Assembly (NCBI RefSeq): GCF_035117555.1
Contig: NZ_JAYKPK010000012.1
Span: 57,069-121,068, forward strand
DNA length: 64,000 nucleotides
Reading direction: 5' to 3'
Origin: Yoonia sp035117555
GTDB lineage: Bacteria > Pseudomonadota > Alphaproteobacteria > Rhodobacterales > Rhodobacteraceae
The translations under genes and the position numbers were made by a program. Position 1 is the first letter of the stretch; every line of letters begins with the position of its first letter. Positions 16,739 through 25,500 of the stretch are shown here, in pieces. The notes below the pieces were generated by a model. The model had not been told where the DNA came from. It saw only the letters and a list, made by a program, of their open reading frames with translations, and did not search any database.

Positions 16739-17895
16739 AGGTCCAGATCCTCCAGATCGATCCAGCGCCGTTCTTTGGACGATTGATATCCTGCTTCGGC
16801 CAGTTGTACGCCTTTGGCCCCTTCGGCCAATGAATAGGACCACGGCCCATCTTCGGCGACATGGCGCAGGAAATCTTCCCATTGCACCTTGAACCCGTTG
16901 TCGAACACGCGGTTATCCGGCACCCGGTCCCAGCCTGCATAAAAATCAAGCTCTTGCGGCTGATCAGGGTTCCAGACTGGCTTTGGCGTATTGACGCGGT
17001 GCTGTGACCAGCATTCATGCAGCCCCGCCACCGCAGATCCATGGGTGCCGTCGATCTGGAAGGTCACCAGATCATCGCGGCGGACACGGGTACACCAGCT
17101 GGAATTGATATGGGCGACAATGTCACCGTCCGGGCCATCCAGCAGGAATGTCGCATAGGCCGCGTCATCGGCAGTGGCTTTGAACCGCTTGCCTTTCTCG
17201 TCCAGACGGCTGTCGATATGGGTCATGCCCAGACAGCTGACCGATTTGACCGGCGCGATCACGTTGTCCAGCACATAGCGCCAATGGCACAGCATGTCGG
17301 AAATCATGCCGCCGCCATCCTCTGCCCGGTAATTCCAGGACGGGCGCTGGGGCGGCAGATCATCGCCGGTGAAGACCCAATAGCCGAATTCACCCTTCAC
17401 GCTGAGGATCTTGCCAAAAAACCCCTGATCGCGCAGGCGCTTGAGCTTCACCAGACCCGGCAGGTCCAGCTTGTCGTGGACAATCCCGTTCTTGACGCCT
17501 TTCTCGCGGGCATGGCGGGCAAGCGCGACAGCTTCTGCCAGGCTTTCGCTGACGGGCTTTTCCGAATAGACATGTTTGCCCGCATCAATCGCCTTGCGCA
17601 AAAGGCCGGGCCGCATCTGGGTCGAGGCGGCGTCGAAAAAGATCGTATCCTTGGGGTCCGCCAAAGCGGCATCCAGATCTGTGGTGAACCTTTCCACCCC
17701 ATGCGCGCGTGCGAGTTCAGCGATCTTGTCGCCGTTGCGTCCGACGATAATCGGATCAGGCACCAGCCGTCGTCCGTCCGATAGCACCACACCACCCTGA
17801 TCACGGATCGCCAGCACCGATCTGATCAGATGCTGGTTCATCCCCATCCGGCCGGTGACGCCGTGCATGATAATCCCGATACGTTCCTGTTTCAC
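16735..17895 (-). CDS. Gfo/Idh/MocA family oxidoreductase
   Basis: A 386-residue NAD(P)-dependent dehydrogenase. The Rossmann part has MHGVTGRMGMNQH near residue 12 and the EKPVSESLAEAV motif near 113, with the lysine that marks the family; the C-terminal alpha/beta domain includes DGGGMISDMLCHWRYVLD, where His and Asp are the usual catalytic region. Start is GTG 17895 with GGAGGA 9 bases upstream. It is the first gene of a four-gene leftward unit. Likely role is oxidation of a sugar or inositol-type hydroxyl, possibly to a keto-sugar handled by the next two enzymes. Confidence 0.9.
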   Translation of the reverse strand: MKQERIGIIMHGVTGRMGMNQHLIRSVLAIRDQGGVVLSDGRRLVPDPIIVGRNGDKIAELARAHGVERFTTDLDAALADPKDTIFFDAASTQMRPGLLRKAIDAGKHVYSEKPVSESLAEAVALARHAREKGVKNGIVHDKLDLPGLVKLKRLRDQGFFGKILSVKGEFGYWVFTGDDLPPQRPSWNYRAEDGGGMISDMLCHWRYVLDNVIAPVKSVSCLGMTHIDSRLDEKGKRFKATADDAAYATFLLDGPDGDIVAHINSSWCTRVRRDDLVTFQIDGTHGSAVAGLHECWSQHRVNTPKPVWNPDQPQELDFYAGWDRVPDNRVFDNGFKVQWEDFLRHVAEDGPWSYSLAEGAKGVQLAEAGYQSSKERRWIDLEDLDL

Positions 17896-17931
17896 TGCGC
17901 AGATCCTCCCTGATGCGTTTGGAGAATCTAT

Positions 17932-17951
17932 AACCTACTAACTGGTAGGTT
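17932..17951. promoter_or_regulatory. TetR-like operator upstream of the Gfo/Idh operon
   Basis: AACCTAC-N6-GTAGGTT is a perfect 7-bp dyad (20 bp overall) lying 37 bp upstream of the GTG start. Size and symmetry are typical of TetR-family operators, and a TetR gene ends the operon. The link is inferred from layout. Confidence 0.6.
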
Positions 17952-18282
17952 CAAGAATTTATTGTGGCTTGGATGAAATTTTGTGCCAGCCAGCCCTGTG
18001 TCAGGCCACAAGGCGCGTTTCATCGCGCCCGGCGGCGGTCAGCAGGATATTGTCTGCTCTAACCTCCAGCAGCGTCGGCACAGGATCAGCGGCCGCACGC
18101 CGCCGATGTGCCGTTCGCCCTACGATCCCAAGGTCTTTTTCAAGTCGCTGAGAGATGAAGAACGCCTGTCTGGCGTCCTCCAAAGCGCGGGAATTGCCAA
18201 TTGGCAACTTTCACATAAGCATTTTGATAACATGGACTTATGGAAGAATGTCGCACTGTAGCGGCGCCAACCTGACTGAACC
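17952..18282. other. Gap of about 330 bp
   Basis: Between the Gfo/Idh promoter and the end of the exported-protein gene. A minus-strand frame of 68 codons (18001-18207) is open but shows no recognisable domain, and I see no ribosome site deciding a start. Treated as non-coding. Confidence 0.4.
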
Positions 18283-19548
18283 TTACGGGCTGGCAGGGGT
18301 GCCTTCGGGCAGCAGCGACAGGGTCGCCGCGATGAAAGCGGCGGCAATGCGGACCTCATTTCCGGTGCCGCCCCAGAAACAGACCGACCCGGCAACGCTG
18401 TCATGGCAGGGGCCGTTCTCGGGGTTCCAGCCGTCAGTGCCGGTCAGCATGATCAGATCATTGCCATTAGTGAATTGCGCGCGCGGCGCACCGCCTTCGC
18501 GTCCTGCCTGGTGAACCCACCAGCCTCTCGGCAGTTCCACCGCCAGCCCGGCCTGCGGAAGGTCGAACCGGCAGGCTGATTGCGCACAGGGCGCGTCAGC
18601 GTCAGGATCGGTTGTCGCCTGATCGTCCAGGATTAGCAGTGATGGCGCTAGAATTTGCGCTGCCGCCGCCGTGCCGTCGGCAGCATCGAAGAACCAGCAG
18701 AGCGCGCCCGCATCAGTGCCTATGCAGGGACCGTTCGAGACAAGCCATTGATGCGGGTTCAACCGCAGCTGCTGGCCGGGTATAGGGCCATAGAACGCAG
18801 TCATCGGAAATTCGGTCGGGAGGTTGTCGCCCACAGCCGAGTAGAAAAGCGGCTCGTTCATCGCCCATCCCTCTGGCAGCAATGCCATCAGCCGTCCTTG
18901 CGTGACGCTGCATCCGCCGGATTCATCACAACGGGCGACGATTTCCACATCCGACGGAATACCTTGCGGCGGTTGCGGCGCATGCCCGTGAATCACGATC
19001 TGCAGCGCGACAAGGTCGGGCAAGGGCTGGCTGTCAGGCCAGAACACCACCGGCTCGACGTTCTGACCCGAGGTCATCGTGCCGGAATAGCCGTGCTCGC
19101 CCAAAGGCCCAAGCGCGATCTGTAACGGGTCGGGCGACAGGTCAGGTTGTGAAAAGTGAAGGTACAGATAGCCTTTTTCGTGGATGACACGGTCGAGAAC
19201 GCCACCGGCAATCTGCGGTCCGCCCATTGCCTCTGCCGGGGTGAAACTGCCGCCATATCCATCAGCCCCTGGGGTCAAGGTCACCCGCATCATCGGGATC
19301 GCCTCCTTGGGTGCTTCAGGGGGAGCATCATAAGGCGGAATGGTCAGGACCTGCCAGTTCCCCTGCAATCGCGGCACCGATCCATGGTCATCTTCGTTGG
19401 TCGCGGTCAGCGGCCGCATGAAGTCATTGCTCTGAGCGGGAAAGGTTTCGACCTGAGCAGAGAATATGGTCTCGCCCGGGGCGCGTTCGGCATGGGCGGG
19501 TGTGATTACGAGAATAAGAGCGGCCAGTTTGGGCAACAAGTGTGTCAT
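18283..19548 (-). CDS. Exported protein of unknown function
   Basis: A 421-residue protein with a Sec signal peptide (residues 1-20, cut after AHA) and no membrane segment in the mature part. It contains several cysteines in pairs (CDESGGC, CIGTDAGALC, CAQSAC, CHDSVAGSVC), implying disulfides in the periplasm or outside the cell. The middle and C-terminal parts look like two related modules, each with an LLPEGWAM/ELPRGWWV-like strand, a GPC segment and a CWF/CFW motif. ATG 19548 has GGAG 7 bases upstream. I do not recognise the family. It lies downstream of the surface operon but with 320 bp between, so it may be separate. Confidence 0.75.
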   Translation of the reverse strand: MTHLLPKLAALILVITPAHAERAPGETIFSAQVETFPAQSNDFMRPLTATNEDDHGSVPRLQGNWQVLTIPPYDAPPEAPKEAIPMMRVTLTPGADGYGGSFTPAEAMGGPQIAGGVLDRVIHEKGYLYLHFSQPDLSPDPLQIALGPLGEHGYSGTMTSGQNVEPVVFWPDSQPLPDLVALQIVIHGHAPQPPQGIPSDVEIVARCDESGGCSVTQGRLMALLPEGWAMNEPLFYSAVGDNLPTEFPMTAFYGPIPGQQLRLNPHQWLVSNGPCIGTDAGALCWFFDAADGTAAAAQILAPSLLILDDQATTDPDADAPCAQSACRFDLPQAGLAVELPRGWWVHQAGREGGAPRAQFTNGNDLIMLTGTDGWNPENGPCHDSVAGSVCFWGGTGNEVRIAAAFIAATLSLLPEGTPASP

Positions 19549-19871
19549 GCAAATGCTCCGGCAGGCGGCACGGGACCTGATCCCGAGCGATGAAGGCCCG
19601 CTACGGGACAGACGCCGTAAACAGGCACAAAAACCTAGACCTGCAGTGGCGCATCGCTCAATATCTGTAAATCCTTAGATTGTGGTCCTGCCGCGGCTGT
19701 TTTACCGGATAGTACCAAGGGCATGCCTAAATTGATGTTTCGGCCCGGATGATCGCCTTATTGCTTTGCGGCCATCGGTAAGAATTCCCACATCGCCCAT
19801 CTCAAACACCTGTACCTGTCCGCGCGACCGACGCTCGTTCTGCGACAGGAAGGCCACTGCGATCTCCCGAT
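19549..19871. other. Gap of about 320 bp
   Basis: Between the surface operon and the exported-protein gene. It holds no gene I can support; the minus-strand frame 19702-19950 runs into the glycine-rich gene in another phase and looks like a shadow. It presumably contains the promoter for the gene that starts at 19548. Confidence 0.4.
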
Positions 19872-22586
19872 TCAGTTGATCGTCGCGCGGATCCTGATTG
19901 TTGCGGTCTGGCCGGCGGCTATGGCCCCGTCCTGCACCCGGATCGCGCAATCATCGCCAGCGCAGCCCGGCGCGGGTGTGATCAACTGGCTTTCGGTCTG
20001 CCAATTGGCACCCAGAGCCGCAGCTTCAAAGGTCAGGTCCTCGGGCAGCAGATCGGTCAGATCGATATCCTGTGCTGTCGCAGCCCCTTCGTTGACGACG
20101 CTGATCAGGTATTCGATACAGGCACCGGGGATCGCTGCAGGCAAGGCGGGCAGGACGGGAGGGGTGGCCGTCAGATCGTCGCAGCCAGAGCCATCCTCGG
20201 AAAACACTGCCACGGCTTTCGCAGCCACCAGCACGGCAAGGGCCTGCAAGGTGATTGTGACATCACTGACTGAGACAAGGTCAAACGCATCGGTCACCGT
20301 CAAACGGAAGGTGAGATCCTCGCGCGGCCCGTCGAGCGGTTGGGTAGCTGTAAAGCTGGCTTGTGCAGTCTCCGCCCCGGTCAGGGTGACGGGGGTCCCG
20401 GCAATCTGTTCCCACCTGTAGCTGCTGATATTCCCGTCAGGATCGGTCGAGCCGGTGCCGTCCAGATTGACCGGCTGCCCCGCCTCGACCACCGTATCGG
20501 CACCGGCATCGCCTGTCGGGCCGGTATTGATCACATAGCGCAGGATCACCAAGCCCGACCCGCCCGCGCCGCCGCGCGATTCCAGCCCATTCTCATCAAC
20601 CCGGCCACCCGCGCCGCCACCGCCAAGGTTGTTCACCCCGTTTTCGCCCGCAGCCTGATTGTTGCGTGACGCGCCACCGCCGCCCTGACCACCCACATTC
20701 GGGGCGGCACCATTGCTGATGCGGACATCGCCACCGCCCGCACCGCCGCCAGCATAGACAACCGCAGTCCCGGTGATATCGGACGTCACACCATTGCCGC
20801 CACGCCCGGCACGCGCGGTGGAACCGGGCTGTCCGACCTCTGCCGCGCCACCACCGCCACCGCCGGAGGATGTACCAAAGCCGACCGTGCCGCGCGCACC
20901 GTCCCGGCCCTGCCCGCTGGTGCCGCTGCCGCCCGCAGCGCTATGTGATCCGCCGCCGCCGGAACCGCCGCTGCGTCCGGACCATTGATTATTGCCAATG
21001 TTGTAGGTCCCACCACCACCGCCGCCCTGCGCCGTGATGCCAATCGCGCTGCTCGGCTGGCCATTGTCGCCGCCGGGCACGTTACTGGTGGGCCAGTTGA
21101 AGCGCGCATCACCGCTGCCACCGGCACCGATTGTGACGGGAAAAGTCCCCGTCTGTAGCGCTGTATCGCCGGCCCGCACCCCGCCGCCACCGCCGCCGCC
21201 GCCGGCAAAAGCACCGCCGCCACCGCCACCACCGACGATCAGATAATCGACCGGACCGTTGCCAACGAAGTTGAACGTCCCGCTGCTGCGAAAGACATGC
21301 AGCCGCAGCGTCCGGTTATTCTCCAGATCATTGAATTGCGTCACTTCGTTGCCGCCAGCACCGTAATTCGGCGGATTGTTCGGCGATGACACGCTGATAC
21401 TGACCTGATCGCGGGATGTTATGCCAAAAGCATCGGTTACCGTCAGTTCAAACACCAGCGTGGCGAAGCCGCTCGCCAGCGCTGCCGGTGTCACGCTGGG
21501 CTGGGCGGTCGTGGCATTGGTCAGACCAGCCGTCGGGCCGCTGATCTGGGTCCAGCGATAGGTCGTGATATTGCCTTCAGCATCCGTGGAGCCGGTCCCG
21601 TCTAGCGTGACAGCCGTGCCTGCAACCGTCGTCACGTCCGGCCCGGCATTGGCACTGGGCGGGGTATTGGCACGGTAGCGTACGATGACGACCCCGGACC
21701 CGCCGTTCCCGCCGTTATGCCCACTAAACGTAGGACCGCCAGTCGCACCGCCGCCGCCGCCGCCAGTACCAGCCTGTCCGCTATTTCCCGAACCGATCGA
21801 GGCCGGTGCAGTGCCGCCACCGCCGATGCCGCCGCTGCCGCCGGGCTGGCGATAGCCGCCGCCTGCACCACCGCCGGCATAAAATACCGGTATGCCGGTG
21901 ATGCTGTTGCTCACCCCCGCACCGCCATTGCCGCCCCGCCCCGATGCATCAGACGCGCCCGCCGCCCCAGCGCCACCGCCGCCGGAGCCGGAATAGTACA
22001 AGCTCGGCCCAGGCGCGCCGGGATTGCCCTGACCCGGTCGCCCGGCGCCGCCTGTCGCATACCAGACCCACCGCCCGCCACCGCCGGACCCGCCATCCGC
22101 GCCATTATTCTGACCCGCATAGGCGCCGTGGCCACCACCTTGGGCAATGATGCCACCAAACCGGGACTCGCCGCCATTCAGCCCCGGATTACAAAAATTC
22201 GACCCACAGAACGCGCCTTGTCCGCCCGCACCGACCGCAACACCATAAGACTCGCCTTGCAGGACACGGCCCTGCGCCGCAATATAGCCGCCTGCGCCGC
22301 CACCGCCGCCGCCAGGCTGGTTGCCCGGCGTGATGCCACCCCCGCCACCGCCGCCGCCAACAACAAGATAGTCGAGTGTGATCTCTCGCCGCGCTGTGAA
22401 TGTCCCGTTGCCGCCAAAACGGTGGACACAATATTGCGCGTTATTGATCGTGATCACGCTGACCGCACCGCCAGTGGCATAGGCGCTTTCACAGGCCGCA
22501 GGGGTCGCATAGGCCGGGCTGGACAAGGAAAGCAGCAGCCCAAGCGGGGCAACAACTGCGGTCAGGACTGCCCAGATCCACCTCAC
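19872..22586 (-). CDS. Glycine-rich surface protein with two PKD-like modules and a C-terminal DUF11 module
   Basis: About 904 residues from a GTG at 22586 that overlaps the previous stop (GTGA) behind GGGGGA. Order: signal peptide (residues 1-27); glycine-rich module 1 (about 55-310) opening with LDYLVVGGGGGGGG; PKD/REJ-like module (about 310-405, GTGSTDAEGNITTYRWTQI); glycine-rich module 2 (about 430-690, VDYLIVGGGGGGGAF); second PKD-like module (about 695-785, GTGSTDPDGNISSYRWEQI); DUF11 module (about 790-904) with Cys near CDDLT and IPGACIEY. The doubled Gly-plus-PKD unit suggests an internal duplication. The polyglycine sheets recall Gly_rich domains of surface or adhesive proteins. Coupled to the outer-membrane barrel gene, it is a likely partner or cargo. 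Confidence 0.8.
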   Translation of the reverse strand: MRWIWAVLTAVVAPLGLLLSLSSPAYATPAACESAYATGGAVSVITINNAQYCVHRFGGNGTFTARREITLDYLVVGGGGGGGGITPGNQPGGGGGGAGGYIAAQGRVLQGESYGVAVGAGGQGAFCGSNFCNPGLNGGESRFGGIIAQGGGHGAYAGQNNGADGGSGGGGRWVWYATGGAGRPGQGNPGAPGPSLYYSGSGGGGAGAAGASDASGRGGNGGAGVSNSITGIPVFYAGGGAGGGYRQPGGSGGIGGGGTAPASIGSGNSGQAGTGGGGGGATGGPTFSGHNGGNGGSGVVIVRYRANTPPSANAGPDVTTVAGTAVTLDGTGSTDAEGNITTYRWTQISGPTAGLTNATTAQPSVTPAALASGFATLVFELTVTDAFGITSRDQVSISVSSPNNPPNYGAGGNEVTQFNDLENNRTLRLHVFRSSGTFNFVGNGPVDYLIVGGGGGGGAFAGGGGGGGGVRAGDTALQTGTFPVTIGAGGSGDARFNWPTSNVPGGDNGQPSSAIGITAQGGGGGGTYNIGNNQWSGRSGGSGGGGSHSAAGGSGTSGQGRDGARGTVGFGTSSGGGGGGAAEVGQPGSTARAGRGGNGVTSDITGTAVVYAGGGAGGGDVRISNGAAPNVGGQGGGGASRNNQAAGENGVNNLGGGGAGGRVDENGLESRGGAGGSGLVILRYVINTGPTGDAGADTVVEAGQPVNLDGTGSTDPDGNISSYRWEQIAGTPVTLTGAETAQASFTATQPLDGPREDLTFRLTVTDAFDLVSVSDVTITLQALAVLVAAKAVAVFSEDGSGCDDLTATPPVLPALPAAIPGACIEYLISVVNEGAATAQDIDLTDLLPEDLTFEAAALGANWQTESQLITPAPGCAGDDCAIRVQDGAIAAGQTATIRIRATIN
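20560..21240 (-). repeat. Glycine-codon-rich low-complexity tract (second module)
   Basis: Dense runs of GGC/GGT/GGA codons (seen as gcc/acc/tcc on the plus strand) encode polyglycine stretches. Prone to slippage; it also creates false alanine/arginine/proline-rich open frames on other phases. Confidence 0.8.
21690..22360 (-). repeat. Glycine-codon-rich low-complexity tract (first module)
   Basis: Same composition as the tract at 20560-21240, encoding the first glycine-rich module of the same protein. The two tracts flank a PKD-like module, consistent with duplication of a Gly-rich plus PKD unit. Confidence 0.75.
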
Positions 22587-25500
22587 CGGAACATCCCCCG
22601 CAGGCTGTCGGCATCGAATTTCAGCCGGAACTGCGCGAAAGCGCCCTTGTCGGTGTGGCCAAGGGTAGAGAAATCAGGATCGTCAAAGCCTATAAAGTTG
22701 TAACCGACCGACAGCCAGCCATTCTCAAACGGCGTCAGCCCCAGCGATATGCCAAGGCTTTGGCGGGTGCGCCCGCTGCGCGCCGCATAGATCGCGGACC
22801 CATGAAACCCGATATCGACCAGCTCGGTCAGGTCGCGGCGATATTCCGCGCCGATCAGGGTCAGCACATCATCCACCGCCCCGGTCCGCAATTCTGCCTG
22901 ATCATATTTCACGCCCAACCGCAGGTTCAGAAATTCCGTATCGGACAGATATTGCGACCGGTAGAGCGATGAGATCGCGGTCAGGCTGTCCACCTCGCCT
23001 TCGTTGCGCTGGCGCAATGCGGCCTGCAGCAAGGTGATCGGATCGCGCGGCCCGGCGCGATGCGCGGCGCTGGCTTCAAGCCGCAGTTCCTGCTTTGCCA
23101 CTTCGGCCCGGTCGCGGGTCAGGCCCAGAAACGCCTCTGCGCCCGCGCTCCATGTTTCAGAAAGTTCTCCGTCGATACGAAGCCGCAGATTGCCGGTTTC
23201 GGACGTGCGGCTGCGTTGTGCCTCGACATCGACGCCAGTGCCCCAGCCTTCAGCCTCATAGCGCAGGCCCGCGCGGACTGTGGCAAAGCTGTCGGCGATA
23301 TAAGGATTACCGATCGATTGCCCGATCGGCACATCAGCGGCACCCATATCCCATTGCACATCGCTGCCCAAAGTTGCGCTGACCCCCTCACGCAGAGTGT
23401 AGGCATGATCAGCGCCGAGGAACAATGCCTGCCCGCCATCCGCATCATTGCCCGCCATCGACAGGGCACCGCGATAGATGCGGCCTTCGCGCGGCGTGTA
23501 ATCAGCGCCAAGGGTAAAACGGCGCGCCTCGGTATCTGCATTGCGCAGGCTTTCCAGCTCGAAGGTGCTGAACAGGCTCCATTCTTCGGTCAACCCGAAG
23601 CCCAGACCAAAGGTCAGCTGATCCGCCGCACGCGCCCCATCCGGGCGCAGCGAGGATTGCAGTTCCGCAGATTTGCTATAGCGCTCATCTTCCGAGATTT
23701 CCGTGCCGCGCGTGACCAGCCGGACATCATCGCCGTCGGTCTGACGCAGGCCACGGAAACCGATGGACTGGCTCGTAAAATCGCGCTCTCGGGTCAGCAA
23801 AATCTCGCCATCGGCGCGGCGTTGCGCCCCGGCCATGTCATTTTCGGCCAAGAGCCCGCCTTCGACCAGCCAGCGGTTGAGCGTGTCACCCCGCGTTGCC
23901 GAAAGCTGATGGCGAAAGGTCAGCCCGGCGATGGTGGTGTCGATGTCACGGCGGTCAGCGCTGAGCGCGACATTGCCGGTCTGGCGGCGCAGATAGGCCG
24001 CGAATTGCGTGGTGTCGCGTTCAAATTCGGCACGTATTTCGCTGCGCAGGCCGGTATCGGTGAAGGTCGCGAAATTGCGCCGTGCCACCAGCACGTCCGC
24101 GCTAAAGGATAATGCATCGGTTGCCTGATAGGTCACATCGATCCCGCCCAGCGTGACCGAAACATCCTGCCCATCCACACGGCGCGCATAGACGCCTGTC
24201 GCGCCCATGCGCAGCCGCGCGCTGATTTCGCGTTCGGCGCGGATACCCGCGATCAGAGCGTTGCGCAGATCGGCATCGGCCTCATAATCAATCACCAGCA
24301 CGTTGCGGTCCAGATCGGCGGTAAAGGCCGGGATCGGGCGGCGTAGGAAAAACTGGCCGGTCGTATAGCTGACAACGTAATCCACCCCCGCGACCAGCGT
24401 GCGGCTGCTCAGTTCTTCAGAGGCATCAAAGCGCGACACGGTGACCAGCCGGATCGTCTGCGAATTGGGGATCACATCAGCTTGGGACAGCGCATAAGGC
24501 CCGATTGTGCCGTTGAGCGGAATACGATCCTCGACCAGCCGGTTGCTGCCTTGCGCGGCAAAGGCCATGACGCGGAAACGCTCATCCTCGAATACCGCGC
24601 GCGCGCCGGTGACGTTCTGATTGATCGTCACGCCGCCGTCATTCAGATCGGTGTTGAAATCGCCGACCAGATATTCCGCGCCTTCCTTGCGCAGCCGCAG
24701 ATACAAGGGAAAGCGGCTTTGCGTGGCATTGCCTTGCACTGATCTGTCGCCATAGACGATATAATCAGCATCCGGATCGATGCCATAGAATTCATCGCCG
24801 TCCTGCGCGCTGTCATAGCGCAGGGTCAGCAGCCATTCGCCGCGAATGACACCTTCGGCGAACAGCGACACACGGCCTGACAAAGCATTGCCGATCTCGC
24901 CTTCGCGGCGCATATGGGCACGGACCTGATCATGGGCCAGCGTGCCTTCGGCCAGACCAACCAGCACCCAAGGGCGGTTGGCCGCCGAAATCGGCACCGA
25001 CAGCGTCAGATCGTGATCGGTCGAGGGGATCCGTAGCCGCGCAGTGCCGCCTTCCAGCACCGGGGCCAGAGTCAGGGCCACCGTGCCATCCTGCCCGATT
25101 GTCTCGGTGATCCGGCTTTGGCCGCCACGGCTTGATCCGGGTTGCGACCGGCGCGCGGGGTCGGAAGGGCTGAAGCCAAAAGGCGCGTCGATCATCACCG
25201 TCACCTGCGTGCCGGGGCGGATCGGGATGCCGTCGCTGTCGGTCAGCCGCAACGTGATCTGCGGATGGCTGCGCCCGTCGCTTTCCAACACGCTGGCGGA
25301 ACGGATCAACGCCATCTGCGCCGGACGCAGACCGTAAAGCACATCGCGGTTGTCGCGGCGCAGGACCTGCCCGTCGGCTCCGGTGATCACCAGCGACAGA
25401 GCATTGCGGCCCGCCTCAATCCGCACCGCGCGATAGCGGATCATTTCCCATTTCCCATCGGATGACCGGATCGCCGGTTCGCGGCGGATCGCTGGCACTT

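Noticed and set aside
20560..22360. Possible CRISPR or satellite array
   Set aside because: Repetition is irregular and in frame with glycine codons of a protein; there are no constant repeats with unique spacers.
21717..22703. 328-codon plus-strand Ala/Arg-rich frame
   Set aside because: Produced by the complement of polyglycine codons in the surface-protein gene.
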